Shown here in pieces: positions 20,343-29,130 of a stretch of DNA of 64,000 bases. Origin of the DNA: Antarctobacter sediminis (lineage in GTDB: Bacteria > Pseudomonadota > Alphaproteobacteria > Rhodobacterales > Rhodobacteraceae); the NCBI RefSeq assembly GCF_019218285.1, contig NZ_JAHUZG010000003.1, forward strand, positions 372,001-436,000, in the 5' to 3' direction. Numbering within the stretch: position 1 is the stretch's first letter; each line of letters begins with the position of its first letter. The notes beneath the pieces were generated by a model. That model saw nothing but the letters and a program-made list of their open reading frames with translations. It did not search any database and was not told the origin of the DNA. Both the position numbers and the translations under genes were made by a program.

Positions 20343-21227
20343 ATGACCGCCACCTCTCACATCCCCTCGCGCGCGCCTTTGCTGGTAACGCTCTGGCAGG
20401 ACAGCAACGGCATCCAGAAGGCCGCGGCGCTGATCGGTCTGGCACTGGTGCTGATGGCGCTGCTGGCACCGCTGATTGCCCCTTTCGATCCGCTGTCGCA
20501 GAGCCTGATCTCGCGGCTGCGCCCGCCGCTGGGGTTCGATCGCTACAAGGACGGGTTCTACCTTGGCACCGACGAACTGGGCCGCGATGTCCTGTCGCGC
20601 AGCCTGCACGGTTTGCAACTGACGCTTGGGCTTGCGCTGGCGGGGGCAACCATCGGCCTGCTGATCGGCGGCACGCTGGGTCTGATCGCCGGGCTGCGCA
20701 GGGGCTGGGTCGAGGATTCGATCATGGCCGCGGTCGATCTGCAAATCGCCGTGCCCTTCACCCTGTTGGCTTTGCTGATCCTTGCGCTGTTCGGATCCTC
20801 CCTGACGGTCATGATCTGCGTGCTGGGCATCGCCGGATGGGAGCAATACGCCCGCATCGTGCGCGCAGAGGTGCGCAAGATCACGCAGCTTCCCTTCATC
20901 GAGGCGGCGCGCGCCTCGGGGGGCGGTCAGCGGTATATTGCGCTGACCCATGTGCTGCCGAACATCGTCTCGCCGCTGGTGGTGCAGTTCACCCTGTCGC
21001 TGTCCAACATCGTGATCCTTGAATCGACACTGTCCTTTCTGGGGCTTGGCGTGCAGCCCCCCACCGCCACGCTGGGCAGCATGGTCGGTTATGGCCGCGA
21101 TTACATGCCCACCGCCCCCTGGATGGTGATTGCCCCCGCGGCCCTGATCATCCTTGTCACCTTTTCCGTGCAGATCCTTGGCGACTGGCTGCGTGACCGC
21201 GCCGATGTCCGCCTGCGCGACCGCTAA
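20343..21227 (+). CDS. ABC transporter permease, DppC type
   Basis: A 294-residue partner permease. It begins with a helix at about 29-46 and the DppC-type segment Leu-Gly-Thr-Asp-Glu-Leu-Gly-Arg-Asp-Val-Leu-Ser-Arg. The EAA-like loop Phe-Ile-Glu-Ala-Ala-Arg-Ala-Ser-Gly-Gly appears at about 185-195, and Ser-Phe-Leu-Gly-Leu-Gly-Val-Gln-Pro-Pro at about 236-245. It starts four bases after the DppB-type gene and is followed by the binding-protein gene. Together they form the membrane channel of a class C importer. Confidence 0.9.
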   Translation: MTATSHIPSRAPLLVTLWQDSNGIQKAAALIGLALVLMALLAPLIAPFDPLSQSLISRLRPPLGFDRYKDGFYLGTDELGRDVLSRSLHGLQLTLGLALAGATIGLLIGGTLGLIAGLRRGWVEDSIMAAVDLQIAVPFTLLALLILALFGSSLTVMICVLGIAGWEQYARIVRAEVRKITQLPFIEAARASGGGQRYIALTHVLPNIVSPLVVQFTLSLSNIVILESTLSFLGLGVQPPTATLGSMVGYGRDYMPTAPWMVIAPAALIILVTFSVQILGDWLRDRADVRLRDR

Positions 21228-21273
21228 TCAAGAGGCCGAAGACGCCCTTCCCACTTCCTCAATGGAGAAGACC

Positions 21274-22824
21274 ATGAAGACCCTTCTGATGACCACCGCT
21301 GCCACGCTTCTGGCTGGCTCGGCCCTTGCCCAGTCGATCACCGTCGGCGCGGCCAATATCTCGGAATATCTCGATCCGGGCCGCGACCATTCCAACGTGG
21401 GTTCGCAGTTCTACTACAACAGCTTCGACACGCTGATCGACCGTGATCATTCCAAGCTAGAACCGGAATGGACACCCGCACTGGCGACCGAATGGAAGCT
21501 GGTGGACGACACCACGATGGAGCTGAAGCTGCGCGAAGGCGTCAAGTTCCACAACGGCGAAGACATGACCGCCGACGACGTGGTCTTTTCGCTGAACCGC
21601 ATGTACCAGGCGACCTTTGCCCCCTACGTCGTGCGTTCCAAGGATCGTCTGGCGAACTTTGCCGAAGCGGTGAAAATCGACGACTATACCGTTCAGATCA
21701 AGGTCGAACGCCCCGAGCCGCTGTGGGAAACGCTGGTTTCGCTTCAGCAGGTCATGATCATCCCCGAAGAGTACACCAAGGCGCTGTCCGGCGATCCCGA
21801 AGTGGCCGAGGATGGCGATTTCGAAGCCTTCTCGCTGGCGCCTGTCGGCACCGGCCCCTACGCGATCTCGGAATTCGTACCCGGTCAGAAAGTGGTCTAC
21901 GCGCGCTTTGACGGCTTCTGGGGCGACCGTGCGCCGCTGGAAAAGGCCACGGTCATTCGCATTCCCGAAACCGCCAGCCGCATCACCGCGCTGAAGACCG
22001 GCGAAGCAGACATCGTCACCAATATCGCGCCGGATCAGCTGGCCCTGATTAACGCCGATCCCAACCTCAAGACCGAAGGTTCGGCCACGGCGCTGTTCCA
22101 CGTCATGATCATGAACGTGAACCACCCCAATCTGGTCGACCCCAAGATCCGTCAGGCAATGTCGATGGCCATCGACCGCGATCTGCTGAACGAGGCGCTG
22201 TGGCTGGGCAAGGCGGTCGTGCCCTCGACCCACACGATGGCCGAGATGGGCGAACTGCACATGCCCGAGCTCAACACTTTTGAATACGATCCCGAAAAGG
22301 CGCGCGAGCTGCTGGCGGCCTCGTCCTACAACGGGGAAGAGATCGTTTTTGACGCCTACCCGGTCTACTACACCAACGGCGTTCTGGCCGCACAGGCCAT
22401 CACCGAAATGTGGGCCGAAGTCGGCATCAAGGGCCGCGTGAACGTGACCGAAACATGGACCGGGGCCAGCCCCGACCTGATGGCGCGCAGCTGGTCGAAC
22501 CCGATGTATTTCGCCGACCCCTTCGGCTCGTTCGGGGTGATGTGGGCGCCCAACGGCCCCTCCGAAGGCTCGGGCCGCTTCAACACCGATGCGGAATACG
22601 CGGCGATCTGGGAACGCTTCCGTTTTTCCAAGGACATCGAAGAGCGCAAGGCCGCCTATGTCGAGCTGATGGACCGCATCAAGCAGGATCCGCCGGTTCT
22701 GCCGCTGTACCGTCCCTTCGAAAGCTGGGGCATGCACAAGGGCATCGACTGGGCGCCGCAGCCCGGCCACATCCCCTACGTGCTTGATTTCCGCGCCGGC
22801 GCCATCGCGCTTGCCGACAGCTAA
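21274..22824 (+). CDS. ABC transporter periplasmic binding protein, DppA/OppA family (SBP_bac_5)
   Basis: A 516-residue exported protein. It has a short signal peptide ending Gly-Ser-Ala-Leu-Ala (1-19), then a family-5 solute-binding fold with the marker Leu-Arg-Glu-Gly-Val-Lys-Phe-His-Asn-Gly at about 87-96. The ATG at 21274 was chosen with GGAGAAG upstream; an in-frame ATG four codons earlier is less well placed. It is part of the importer operon and is followed by a hairpin that may favour its expression over the downstream genes. The ligand cannot be read from the sequence; the two phosphatases nearby point to a phosphorylated compound. Confidence 0.9.
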   Translation: MKTLLMTTAATLLAGSALAQSITVGAANISEYLDPGRDHSNVGSQFYYNSFDTLIDRDHSKLEPEWTPALATEWKLVDDTTMELKLREGVKFHNGEDMTADDVVFSLNRMYQATFAPYVVRSKDRLANFAEAVKIDDYTVQIKVERPEPLWETLVSLQQVMIIPEEYTKALSGDPEVAEDGDFEAFSLAPVGTGPYAISEFVPGQKVVYARFDGFWGDRAPLEKATVIRIPETASRITALKTGEADIVTNIAPDQLALINADPNLKTEGSATALFHVMIMNVNHPNLVDPKIRQAMSMAIDRDLLNEALWLGKAVVPSTHTMAEMGELHMPELNTFEYDPEKARELLAASSYNGEEIVFDAYPVYYTNGVLAAQAITEMWAEVGIKGRVNVTETWTGASPDLMARSWSNPMYFADPFGSFGVMWAPNGPSEGSGRFNTDAEYAAIWERFRFSKDIEERKAAYVELMDRIKQDPPVLPLYRPFESWGMHKGIDWAPQPGHIPYVLDFRAGAIALADS

Positions 22825-22832
22825 GCCGCATC

Positions 22833-22856
22833 GGCGCGTCCCCGTCGGGGCGCGCC
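22833..22856 (+). terminator. Intercistronic hairpin after the binding-protein gene
   Basis: GGCGCG-T-CCCC at 22833-22843 pairs with GGGGCGCGCC at 22847-22856, with a three-base loop and one bulged T. It lies nine bases after the binding-protein stop and before the phosphoesterase gene. Such hairpins often stabilise upstream mRNA or partly terminate, giving excess binding protein. Confidence 0.55.
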
Positions 22857-22880
22857 ACCCCTCCCTTCAGGACCAGACAC

Positions 22881-23708
22881 ATGACCCTTCGCATCGCCAT
22901 CGTCACCGATATTCATCACGGCGCCCCTTCGCATGCCAAACGCGGCGACGCCGCTCTTGCGCTGATGGCAGAGTTCGCCGACTGGGCCAATGCCGAGGCA
23001 CCGGACCTTGTACTGGATCTGGGCGACCGGATTTCCGACGTGGACGAGACCACCGACCTGCGGCTGGAAGCCGAGGTGGCCGAAGCCTTCAAGGCGGTCA
23101 AGGCGCCGGTCTATCACGTCAACGGCAACCATGACCGTGATTACCTGAGCACCGCCCAGAACGAAGAGATCCTTGGCCAGAGCCTTGCCAACCAGTTGCT
23201 TGACTGCGGCGATTGGCAGGTCGCCCTCTGGCGTGCCGACCCGCGCATCACCCGGACCGAAGATCACTATGGCTTTTCCCTGCCAGAAAGTGACCTGCTT
23301 TGGCTGTCGCGCACCATGCAGGCGGCGCAAAAGCCGACGCTTGTCGCCAGCCACGTGCCGGTGTCCGGTCACGGTCAGGTTGGCAACTACTGGTTCGAGC
23401 GCAACGAAGAAGTTTCGCGCTACCCAGAAAGCCCGCGCGTCCGTCAGGCGTTGGCGCAGGCGGGCGTTCCGGTGGTCTGCATTGCCGGCCACGTGCATTG
23501 GAACACCGTGACCACGGTCAATGGCATCACCCATCTGACCCAGCAAAGCCTGACCGAAAGCTTTACCACGCAAGGTGAACCCGCTGCCGCATGGGGGATG
23601 CTGGACCTGTCGGATACCGTACATTGGCAGGTCTTCGGCAAAGACCCGTTCGAGGCCCGTATTACGCCAAAGCCCGGGCGCTGGACCCCTCCGATGGGAC
23701 GGTTCTGA
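22881..23708 (+). CDS. Calcineurin-like metallophosphoesterase
   Basis: A 275-residue cytoplasmic phosphoesterase with the full metal-binding set: Asp10-x-His12, Gly48-Asp49, Asn83-His84-Asp85 (Gly-Asn-His-Asp), a histidine in Ala-Ser-His-Val-Pro, and Gly-His-Val-His near 206. The family includes cyclic nucleotide, glycerophosphodiester and phosphonate-ester phosphodiesterases. It sits between the binding-protein and ATPase genes, only three bases before the latter, so it is part of the importer operon. Together with the HAD phosphatase it suggests stepwise hydrolysis of an imported phosphodiester: diesterase, then monoesterase. The substrate is unknown. Confidence 0.88.
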   Translation: MTLRIAIVTDIHHGAPSHAKRGDAALALMAEFADWANAEAPDLVLDLGDRISDVDETTDLRLEAEVAEAFKAVKAPVYHVNGNHDRDYLSTAQNEEILGQSLANQLLDCGDWQVALWRADPRITRTEDHYGFSLPESDLLWLSRTMQAAQKPTLVASHVPVSGHGQVGNYWFERNEEVSRYPESPRVRQALAQAGVPVVCIAGHVHWNTVTTVNGITHLTQQSLTESFTTQGEPAAAWGMLDLSDTVHWQVFGKDPFEARITPKPGRWTPPMGRF

Positions 23709-23711
23709 CCC

Positions 23712-25376
23712 ATGCTTGATGCTCCCGTCCTTTCCGTCAAATCGCTCTCGATCGCCTTTGGCAGCCATACCGCCGTGCGCGATCTGTCCTTTGACATCCA
23801 CGCCGGGGAAACGCTGGCCCTGGTCGGTGAATCCGGCTCGGGCAAATCGGCCACCGCGCTGTCGGTGATGCGGCTGATCGAACGCGAGGGCGGGCGCATC
23901 ACCGCAGGTCAGATCCGGCTGGGGGCCGAGGCCCCCGTGGATCTGGGGCACCTGTCCGACCGGGCCATGCAGGCCTATCGCGGCAACCGCATTTCGATGA
24001 TCTTTCAAGAGCCGATGACCTCTTTGAATCCGGTCATGCGGATTGGCGAACAACTGGGCGAGGTGCTGCGCCGCCATCAGGGCATGGGCCGGGCCGAGGC
24101 GCGGATCGCCGCCGAGCGGGCGCTGGATCAGGTGCGCATTCCGGATCCCGCGCGGCGGTTGGACCAGTACCCGCACGAATTGTCCGGCGGGTTGCGGCAA
24201 CGGGTGATGATCGCCATCGCGCTTGCCTGCCGCCCCGACGTTCTGATCGCGGACGAACCGACAACCGCGCTGGACGTCACCACGCAGGCCGAGGTGCTGA
24301 AGCTGCTGAAAAGCCTTCAGCGTGAAATCGGCATGGCGATCCTGTTCATCACGCATGACATGGGCGTGGTGGCCGAAGTGGCCGACCGGGTCGTGGTGAT
24401 GCGGCACGGCAATACCGAAGAGGTCGCCTTTACCCGCGCCCTGTTCGAAGCGCCGCAATCGCAATACGCGCGGGACCTGATGGCGGCGACGCCCAAGCTG
24501 GGCCTGTCGCCTTTGCGCCCGCAAGTCGCCCCGGCGGAACCGGTGCTCAGGGTCGCCGGTCTGACCAAGAGTTTTGCCCGCAGTGGCGGGTTCCTCAAAC
24601 CCAAGGTCAGGGTGCCGGCCGTCAAGGATGTCTCGTTTGAAATCCTCCCGGGTGAAACACTGGGCCTTGTGGGCGAATCCGGGTGTGGCAAATCCACCCT
24701 GTCGCGGGCGCTGATGCGCCTGATCGAACCTGATGCCGGCCGGGTGATCCTTGCCGGGCGCGAGATCACCGGCCTTGGCCCGCAGGCGCTGCAACAGGCG
24801 CGCGCCGATGTGCAAATGGTGTTTCAGGATCCTTTCGCAAGCCTCAACCCCCGGATGAAGGTTCGGGATCTGATCACCGAACCGGCCTTTCTGCACAGCG
24901 GGTTGAGCGGTCAGGCCCGATCAGATCTGGCCGCCGAACTTTTGGAAAAGGTGACTTTGGACCCGGCGGCGGCGGACCGCTATCCGCACCAGTTTTCCGG
25001 GGGGCAGCGTCAGCGGCTGTGCCTTGCCCGCGCCCTTTCGGTTTCGCCAAAGGTGATCGTCGCGGATGAGGCGGTTTCGGCGCTGGACGTATCCACCGCG
25101 GCCCGGGTCACGGCCCTGATGCAGGACATTCAGGACCGGCTGGGCATTGCCTTTCTCTTTATCTCGCATGACATCGCGGTGGTGGAACGGGTCAGCCACC
25201 GCATCGCTGTGATGTACCGGGGCGAGATCGTCGAGACCGGCGAAACCGAACAGGTGCTGCGAAGCCCGCGCCACGCCTACACGCAGCGTTTGCTTTCCGC
25301 CGTGCCCAGCCCCCTGCCCCGCCGTGGTGCTGCCAATGCGCAGCCGCGACACCGCGAGGCTGCCTTGCAGGCGTGA
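23712..25376 (+). CDS. Double-domain ABC ATPase (DppD-DppF fusion, GsiA-like)
   Basis: A 554-residue fusion of two oligopeptide-type ATPases. Domain 1 has Walker A Gly-Glu-Ser-Gly-Ser-Gly-Lys-Ser, signature Leu-Ser-Gly-Gly-Leu-Arg-Gln-Arg and Walker B ending Ala-Asp-Glu-Pro. Domain 2 starts near residue 275 with Gly-Glu-Ser-Gly-Cys-Gly-Lys-Ser, Phe-Ser-Gly-Gly-Gln-Arg-Gln-Arg, and Ala-Asp-Glu-Ala, where the usual proline after Glu is alanine. An oligopeptide/dipeptide C-terminal extension appears after each domain. It completes the importer and ends just before a bidirectional terminator. Confidence 0.92.
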   Translation: MLDAPVLSVKSLSIAFGSHTAVRDLSFDIHAGETLALVGESGSGKSATALSVMRLIEREGGRITAGQIRLGAEAPVDLGHLSDRAMQAYRGNRISMIFQEPMTSLNPVMRIGEQLGEVLRRHQGMGRAEARIAAERALDQVRIPDPARRLDQYPHELSGGLRQRVMIAIALACRPDVLIADEPTTALDVTTQAEVLKLLKSLQREIGMAILFITHDMGVVAEVADRVVVMRHGNTEEVAFTRALFEAPQSQYARDLMAATPKLGLSPLRPQVAPAEPVLRVAGLTKSFARSGGFLKPKVRVPAVKDVSFEILPGETLGLVGESGCGKSTLSRALMRLIEPDAGRVILAGREITGLGPQALQQARADVQMVFQDPFASLNPRMKVRDLITEPAFLHSGLSGQARSDLAAELLEKVTLDPAAADRYPHQFSGGQRQRLCLARALSVSPKVIVADEAVSALDVSTAARVTALMQDIQDRLGIAFLFISHDIAVVERVSHRIAVMYRGEIVETGETEQVLRSPRHAYTQRLLSAVPSPLPRRGAANAQPRHREAALQA

Positions 25377-25383
25377 CAAGAAA

Positions 25384-25411
25384 CCGGCGGTCCGCCTGAC
25401 CGGACCGCCGG
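25384..25411. terminator. Bidirectional hairpin terminator candidate
   Basis: Perfect 11-bp stem: CCGGCGGTCCG at 25384-25394 with its complement at 25401-25411 and a six-base loop. It lies between the convergent ABC ATPase gene (ends 25376) and the FAD oxidase gene (ends 25421). No clear T-run follows. Confidence 0.65.
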
Positions 25412-25420
25412 CACAACCGT

Positions 25421-26818
25421 TCAGGTCCGTTGGCCTGCGTATTGATACAGTTCGCTGTAGTCCCAGTCGGGCCGGTCCCATGAGATCATCTTGCCGGGGT
25501 TCAAAAGACCCTGCGGGTCGGCCTCTTGTTTGAACCGCAACTGGATGTCGTCGACGGTCTGCCGCCCGCCTTCCTCCAGTGTGTAACAATGCGGGTTGAA
25601 GATCATGATCCCGGCTGCCTCATGCGCGTCGATGATCTCTTGCAGCCGTGCCTCGGTGGTGAAACGCACCAGCGGCAAGCCGACAAATTCGGTGCGCGCG
25701 CCGTTTCGGATTACCTCGAGGTGTTGCAGCACTTCGCCGGGAAAGGCCCTGCGCATCTGTTCCGCAAGATCGACGCCCCCCTCTGCCGGGTATTGCGCCT
25801 GTAGATAGGTGATCGCCGGATCCACCTTGAGCGCGCGAAGCGTCGTGTGGTTCCAGCCGTATTCGTAAAGGATGCCGGGGTCCCGGTCCCACTGGGACGT
25901 GTCGGACCGATAGATCACCTGTGCCCCGTCGTAATGCGCCACCTCGGTCAGCAGCGCCTGCAATGATTGCGGGGCCACCATGATGGATGCGACATTGGTG
26001 TCGCTGTCCACATGCGGGCGCACGCGCTGGAAATAATCATGGGCAATCGGTGCCTCGAAAACCGAGATGTTCTTGGCCAGAATGCCGGGCTGGTTGCCGA
26101 TATCTTCGGCAAACTGCGCGGCACCCGGGAAGGTGGGAAACGTCACAAGCACGCCGATCCAGTCATAGGCCGGGGCCAGAGGCAATTCGATCTGTGTGAC
26201 GATCCCGTTGGTGCCATAGGCATGGGATACGCGGGCCAGCTCATCACCGGTCAGCTCCAGAACGCGCGGCTCTGCCTCCATGGTGACGACACGCAGGCGG
26301 ATCAGGTTGCCCGGCGACCGCAACCAGCCCCAGCGGCAGGATCCCACGCCGCCCGACCCGCCCGAGACAAAGCCGCCGACGGTTGCGGTTCCGGCGGTCG
26401 AGGGCAGCAGACGCAGCTCTTGCCCGCTGTGGTCAATACAGGCGCGGTCGATGTCTCGCAGGGTGCAACCGGGGTCGACCGTGACCCTGCCGGGAGCGAT
26501 GCCGAGGACAGAGTTCATGTTCTGCATATGCATGACGCAGCCCCCGGCCAGCGGCATCGCCTGGCCGTAGTTCCCGGTGCCCGAGCCGCGCACCGTTACC
26601 GGGCAGCCATATGCGTGACAGATGCGCAGCACCTCGATCACCTCGGCCTCGGTTCGGGGCGAAACGACGAAATCCGCTTTGACCTTGTCCAGACGCGGTT
26701 TCAGCACCGGTGAGTACCAATAGAAATCCCGGCTCTTGGCCTCGATGGCGCGGTCGGAATTGTCCATGGGCAGGTGTGAGAGGGCCGCGCGCGCGGCCTC
26801 GATGGAAGATGGCGACAT
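25421..26818 (-). CDS. FAD-dependent oxidase/dehydrogenase, VAO/PCMH fold
   Basis: A 465-residue flavoprotein. An FAD_binding_4 domain spans about 40-180, with Val-Arg-Gly-Ser-Gly-Thr-Gly-Asn-Tyr-Gly and later Gly-Gly-Phe-Val-Ser-Gly-Gly-Ser-Gly-Gly contacting the cofactor. A C-terminal cap ends in Gly-Leu-Leu-Asn-Pro-Gly-Lys, typical of glycolate oxidase- and cresol methylhydroxylase-like enzymes. No signal peptide. The ATG at 26818 has AAGGAC upstream; the open frame beyond it overlaps the permease gene. It is the last gene of the NMT1/SsuABC-type importer operon, so it probably oxidises the imported compound or a derivative, with oxygen or a carrier as acceptor. Confidence 0.82.
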   Translation of the reverse strand: MSPSSIEAARAALSHLPMDNSDRAIEAKSRDFYWYSPVLKPRLDKVKADFVVSPRTEAEVIEVLRICHAYGCPVTVRGSGTGNYGQAMPLAGGCVMHMQNMNSVLGIAPGRVTVDPGCTLRDIDRACIDHSGQELRLLPSTAGTATVGGFVSGGSGGVGSCRWGWLRSPGNLIRLRVVTMEAEPRVLELTGDELARVSHAYGTNGIVTQIELPLAPAYDWIGVLVTFPTFPGAAQFAEDIGNQPGILAKNISVFEAPIAHDYFQRVRPHVDSDTNVASIMVAPQSLQALLTEVAHYDGAQVIYRSDTSQWDRDPGILYEYGWNHTTLRALKVDPAITYLQAQYPAEGGVDLAEQMRRAFPGEVLQHLEVIRNGARTEFVGLPLVRFTTEARLQEIIDAHEAAGIMIFNPHCYTLEEGGRQTVDDIQLRFKQEADPQGLLNPGKMISWDRPDWDYSELYQYAGQRT

Positions 26819-26829
26819 GGGTCTGTCCT

Positions 26830-27687
26830 TTATTCGCGCTTCAGCGCGCTTTCGTGCCAGTTGCGCAGGGCAAGGTGGCTGATGGTGGCAGTGATCGCGA
26901 ACAGCACGATTCCCATGGCCGAAATCAGGATCAACGAGGCGTAGAGGCGTGGAAAGTTGAACCTGTAGGAAGCCTCCAGCAGGGTCGAGGCCAGTCCGAC
27001 CCCGGTGCCCGCGCGTCCAATCACGAATTCCGCGACAACCGCGCCGATCAGCGCAAGCCCGCTGGCGATCTTTAAGCCACCAAGGAAAAACGGCAGTGCG
27101 GTGGGCAGTTTCAACATGGCCAGCCGTTGCCACACGGTTGCCTCGTAGATCGTGAACAGGTCTTCGAGGTTATGATCGGTGGATTTCAGCCCGATGATCG
27201 TGTTCGAGAGGATCGGAAAGAAGGCGACCAGCCAGGCGCAAAGCAGCGCCGCGACAAAGCCATTTTCAAGGTAGATCTGCAACAAAGGGGCAATCGCCAC
27301 CACCGGCGTGACCTGAAGGATGATCGCGTAAGGGAAAAACGACATCTCGGCCCATTCCGACTGTGTGAACAGGATCGCCAAAAGGCCGCCGCCGACAATC
27401 GCCAAGGCAAGGGCAAGCAGGGTCAGTTGCCCGGTGCCCAGCATAGCGGGCCAGAGGATCGCGCGGTCGTCGAGGATCGAGGCCGCCACCCGCCCCGGCC
27501 CGGGCAGGATATAGTGGGGCACTTCCCACAGGACGACGTAGAAATGCCACGCTGCCACGGTTGCGATCATGACCAAGGTGGGCAGAAACCATTTGGCGAT
27601 TTTCTTGATCCGCTTGAGGCGCATCCGCTCCAGTTCTTCGGCATCCTGTACCAGGACGTCCTCGGACGAGGTCGAAACCATGCTCAT
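26830..27687 (-). CDS. ABC transporter permease, SsuC/TauC/ThiX type
   Basis: A 285-residue permease with about six helices and the inner-membrane transport motif around Trp-Gln-Arg-Leu-Ala-Met-Leu-Lys-Leu-Pro-Thr-Ala-Leu-Pro (about 190-205). This type serves nitrate, sulfonate, taurine and pyrimidine-precursor importers. The ATG at 27687 overlaps the ATPase stop (ATGA) and has AGGAG upstream. The long polar N-terminus (about 35 residues) before helix 1 is somewhat unusual. It works with the ATPase 27684-28499 and binding protein 29131-30123. Confidence 0.9.
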   Translation of the reverse strand: MSMVSTSSEDVLVQDAEELERMRLKRIKKIAKWFLPTLVMIATVAAWHFYVVLWEVPHYILPGPGRVAASILDDRAILWPAMLGTGQLTLLALALAIVGGGLLAILFTQSEWAEMSFFPYAIILQVTPVVAIAPLLQIYLENGFVAALLCAWLVAFFPILSNTIIGLKSTDHNLEDLFTIYEATVWQRLAMLKLPTALPFFLGGLKIASGLALIGAVVAEFVIGRAGTGVGLASTLLEASYRFNFPRLYASLILISAMGIVLFAITATISHLALRNWHESALKRE

Positions 27688-28499
27688 GTCTGATCTCCTG
27701 TTGCCTGATGCAGGGCCGCCGAGGCGGTCCGGCACAAGGCGGCATATTCAGGCGAAGTGCGAAACGCCTCGTCCCGGGGGTAGGCCTGCGGCACTTTGAT
27801 TTCTTCGATCACGCGGCCCGGCCGGGCGGCCATGACAACAATGCGGTTGGACAGGAATACGCTTTCGAACACCGAATGGGTGACGAACACGATGGTGCAT
27901 CCGATCCTTTCCTGAATCGCCAGCAGATCGTTGTTCAGCTTGAAACGGGTGATTTCATCCAACGCGGCAAAAGGTTCATCCATCAGCAGCAACCGTGGGC
28001 GCATGACCAGTGCCCGCGCGATGGATACGCGCATCTTCATGCCGCCTGACAGCTCACGCGGATAAGCCTTTTCGAAACCCGACAGGCCGACAAGGCCAAG
28101 GATCTGTTCGATGTCACCCCGCACCGCCGACAGCTTTGCGCCCTGTAGGCGGAATGGCAGAAAGACGTTCTGCAACACCGTGGCCCAAGGCATCAGCGTC
28201 GGTTCCTGAAAGACATAGCCCAGATCGCTGCGGGATTTGCCGCCGCACCAGTCCACGCGCCCGGCGGTGGGATGCATCAGTCCCGCGATGATCCGCAAGG
28301 CCGTCGATTTGCCACAACCCGACGGCCCCAACAGCGAAACGAAATCGCCTTGCCGCAGGTCCAGCGACATGTCCCGCAGGGCAAGGACATCTTTGCCGAA
28401 CATCTTGCCGACCCCGTCAAGTTTCAGGATCGGTTCCGGGCGTGTCGGCATGATCTCTTCGATCCGATTTGCGGCCATGTTGCTTTCCATGCGGGTCAT
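27684..28499 (-). CDS. ABC transporter ATPase, SsuB/TauB/ThiZ type
   Basis: A 271-residue ATPase: Walker A Gly-Pro-Ser-Gly-Cys-Gly-Lys-Ser, Q-loop Val-Phe-Gln-Glu-Pro-Thr-Leu-Met-Pro-Trp, signature Leu-Ser-Gly-Gly-Met-Lys-Met-Arg and Walker B Leu-Leu-Met-Asp-Glu-Pro-Phe. Met-Pro-Trp after the Q-loop is characteristic of the nitrate/sulfonate/taurine group. The ATG at 28499 shares a base with the stop of the upstream reductase gene (TGATG), so the cistrons are coupled. It energises the permease that overlaps its 3' end. Confidence 0.92.
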   Translation of the reverse strand: MTRMESNMAANRIEEIMPTRPEPILKLDGVGKMFGKDVLALRDMSLDLRQGDFVSLLGPSGCGKSTALRIIAGLMHPTAGRVDWCGGKSRSDLGYVFQEPTLMPWATVLQNVFLPFRLQGAKLSAVRGDIEQILGLVGLSGFEKAYPRELSGGMKMRVSIARALVMRPRLLLMDEPFAALDEITRFKLNNDLLAIQERIGCTIVFVTHSVFESVFLSNRIVVMAARPGRVIEEIKVPQAYPRDEAFRTSPEYAALCRTASAALHQATGDQT

Positions 28500-29110
28500 C
28501 AGGTCCTTCCTCCGGATCCGGTCATTCGGCGTGCAACGGTTTCGACGCGGTCCAGATGGGCGCGCAGACGCAGAGGCGTCGCGTGGTTCATGTCGTAGAT
28601 CGCCACATAGGTGGTTTTGCAGCGCGGGTGGCACAGCACCCGCACCCCACGCAGCAGGATCTTGCGCCCTGGCCAGCCGATCAGCGCCGAAAGCCAACGG
28701 GTCGCCCCGCAGGTGGTAAAGACGGTGATCCGCTTGATATGCGTCAGGCCGGGGCGGATGTTGGCGCGGCCCGCCTCGGGCATGTGAAAGGCCAGCCCGG
28801 CCACCATGACGCGATCCAGCCAGCCTTTCAGCATGGCGGGCATCGCGTACCACCATGTCGGATAGACAAAGACGATCGTGTCGCACCACTTGATCAGCGC
28901 GCCGTCCTCGGCGATCTTGTCAAAGTTCTCGTCGGGATCGACATGGCTTTGCCATTCCTCGCGGGTCAGTACCGGTGAAAACCCGGCGGCATAAAGGTCG
29001 CGGACCTTTACCTCGCCTCCGGCCTCGGTGATCCCTTTGATGACACGATCCCGGACAGCGGCGTTGTAGCTGTCCGGAAACGGGTGGCAGTATACGATGA
29101 GCGCTTTCAT
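28499..29110 (-). CDS. NAD(P)H-dependent oxidoreductase with flavodoxin-like fold (NQO/MdaB type)
   Basis: A 203-residue cytoplasmic flavoprotein. The flavodoxin_2 pattern is clear: Ala-Leu-Ile-Val-Tyr-Cys-His-Pro at 3-10 binds the flavin phosphate, and Val-Tyr-Pro-Thr-Trp-Trp-Tyr-Ala-Met-Pro-Ala at about 82-92 lines the isoalloxazine ring. Relatives reduce quinones, azo or nitro compounds, or supply reduced flavin. Its position inside an ABC importer operon, coupled to the ATPase gene, suggests a metabolic step on the imported substrate or reduced flavin supply to a partner. The substrate is unknown. Confidence 0.85.
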   Translation of the reverse strand: MKALIVYCHPFPDSYNAAVRDRVIKGITEAGGEVKVRDLYAAGFSPVLTREEWQSHVDPDENFDKIAEDGALIKWCDTIVFVYPTWWYAMPAMLKGWLDRVMVAGLAFHMPEAGRANIRPGLTHIKRITVFTTCGATRWLSALIGWPGRKILLRGVRVLCHPRCKTTYVAIYDMNHATPLRLRAHLDRVETVARRMTGSGGRT

Positions 29111-29130
29111 GGTTTGCGGAGCGATGCGGG

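Noticed and set aside
22821-24896. Minus-strand frame of 691 codons
   Set aside because: Antisense to the phosphoesterase and ABC ATPase genes, which have intact motifs; no ribosome site or domain.
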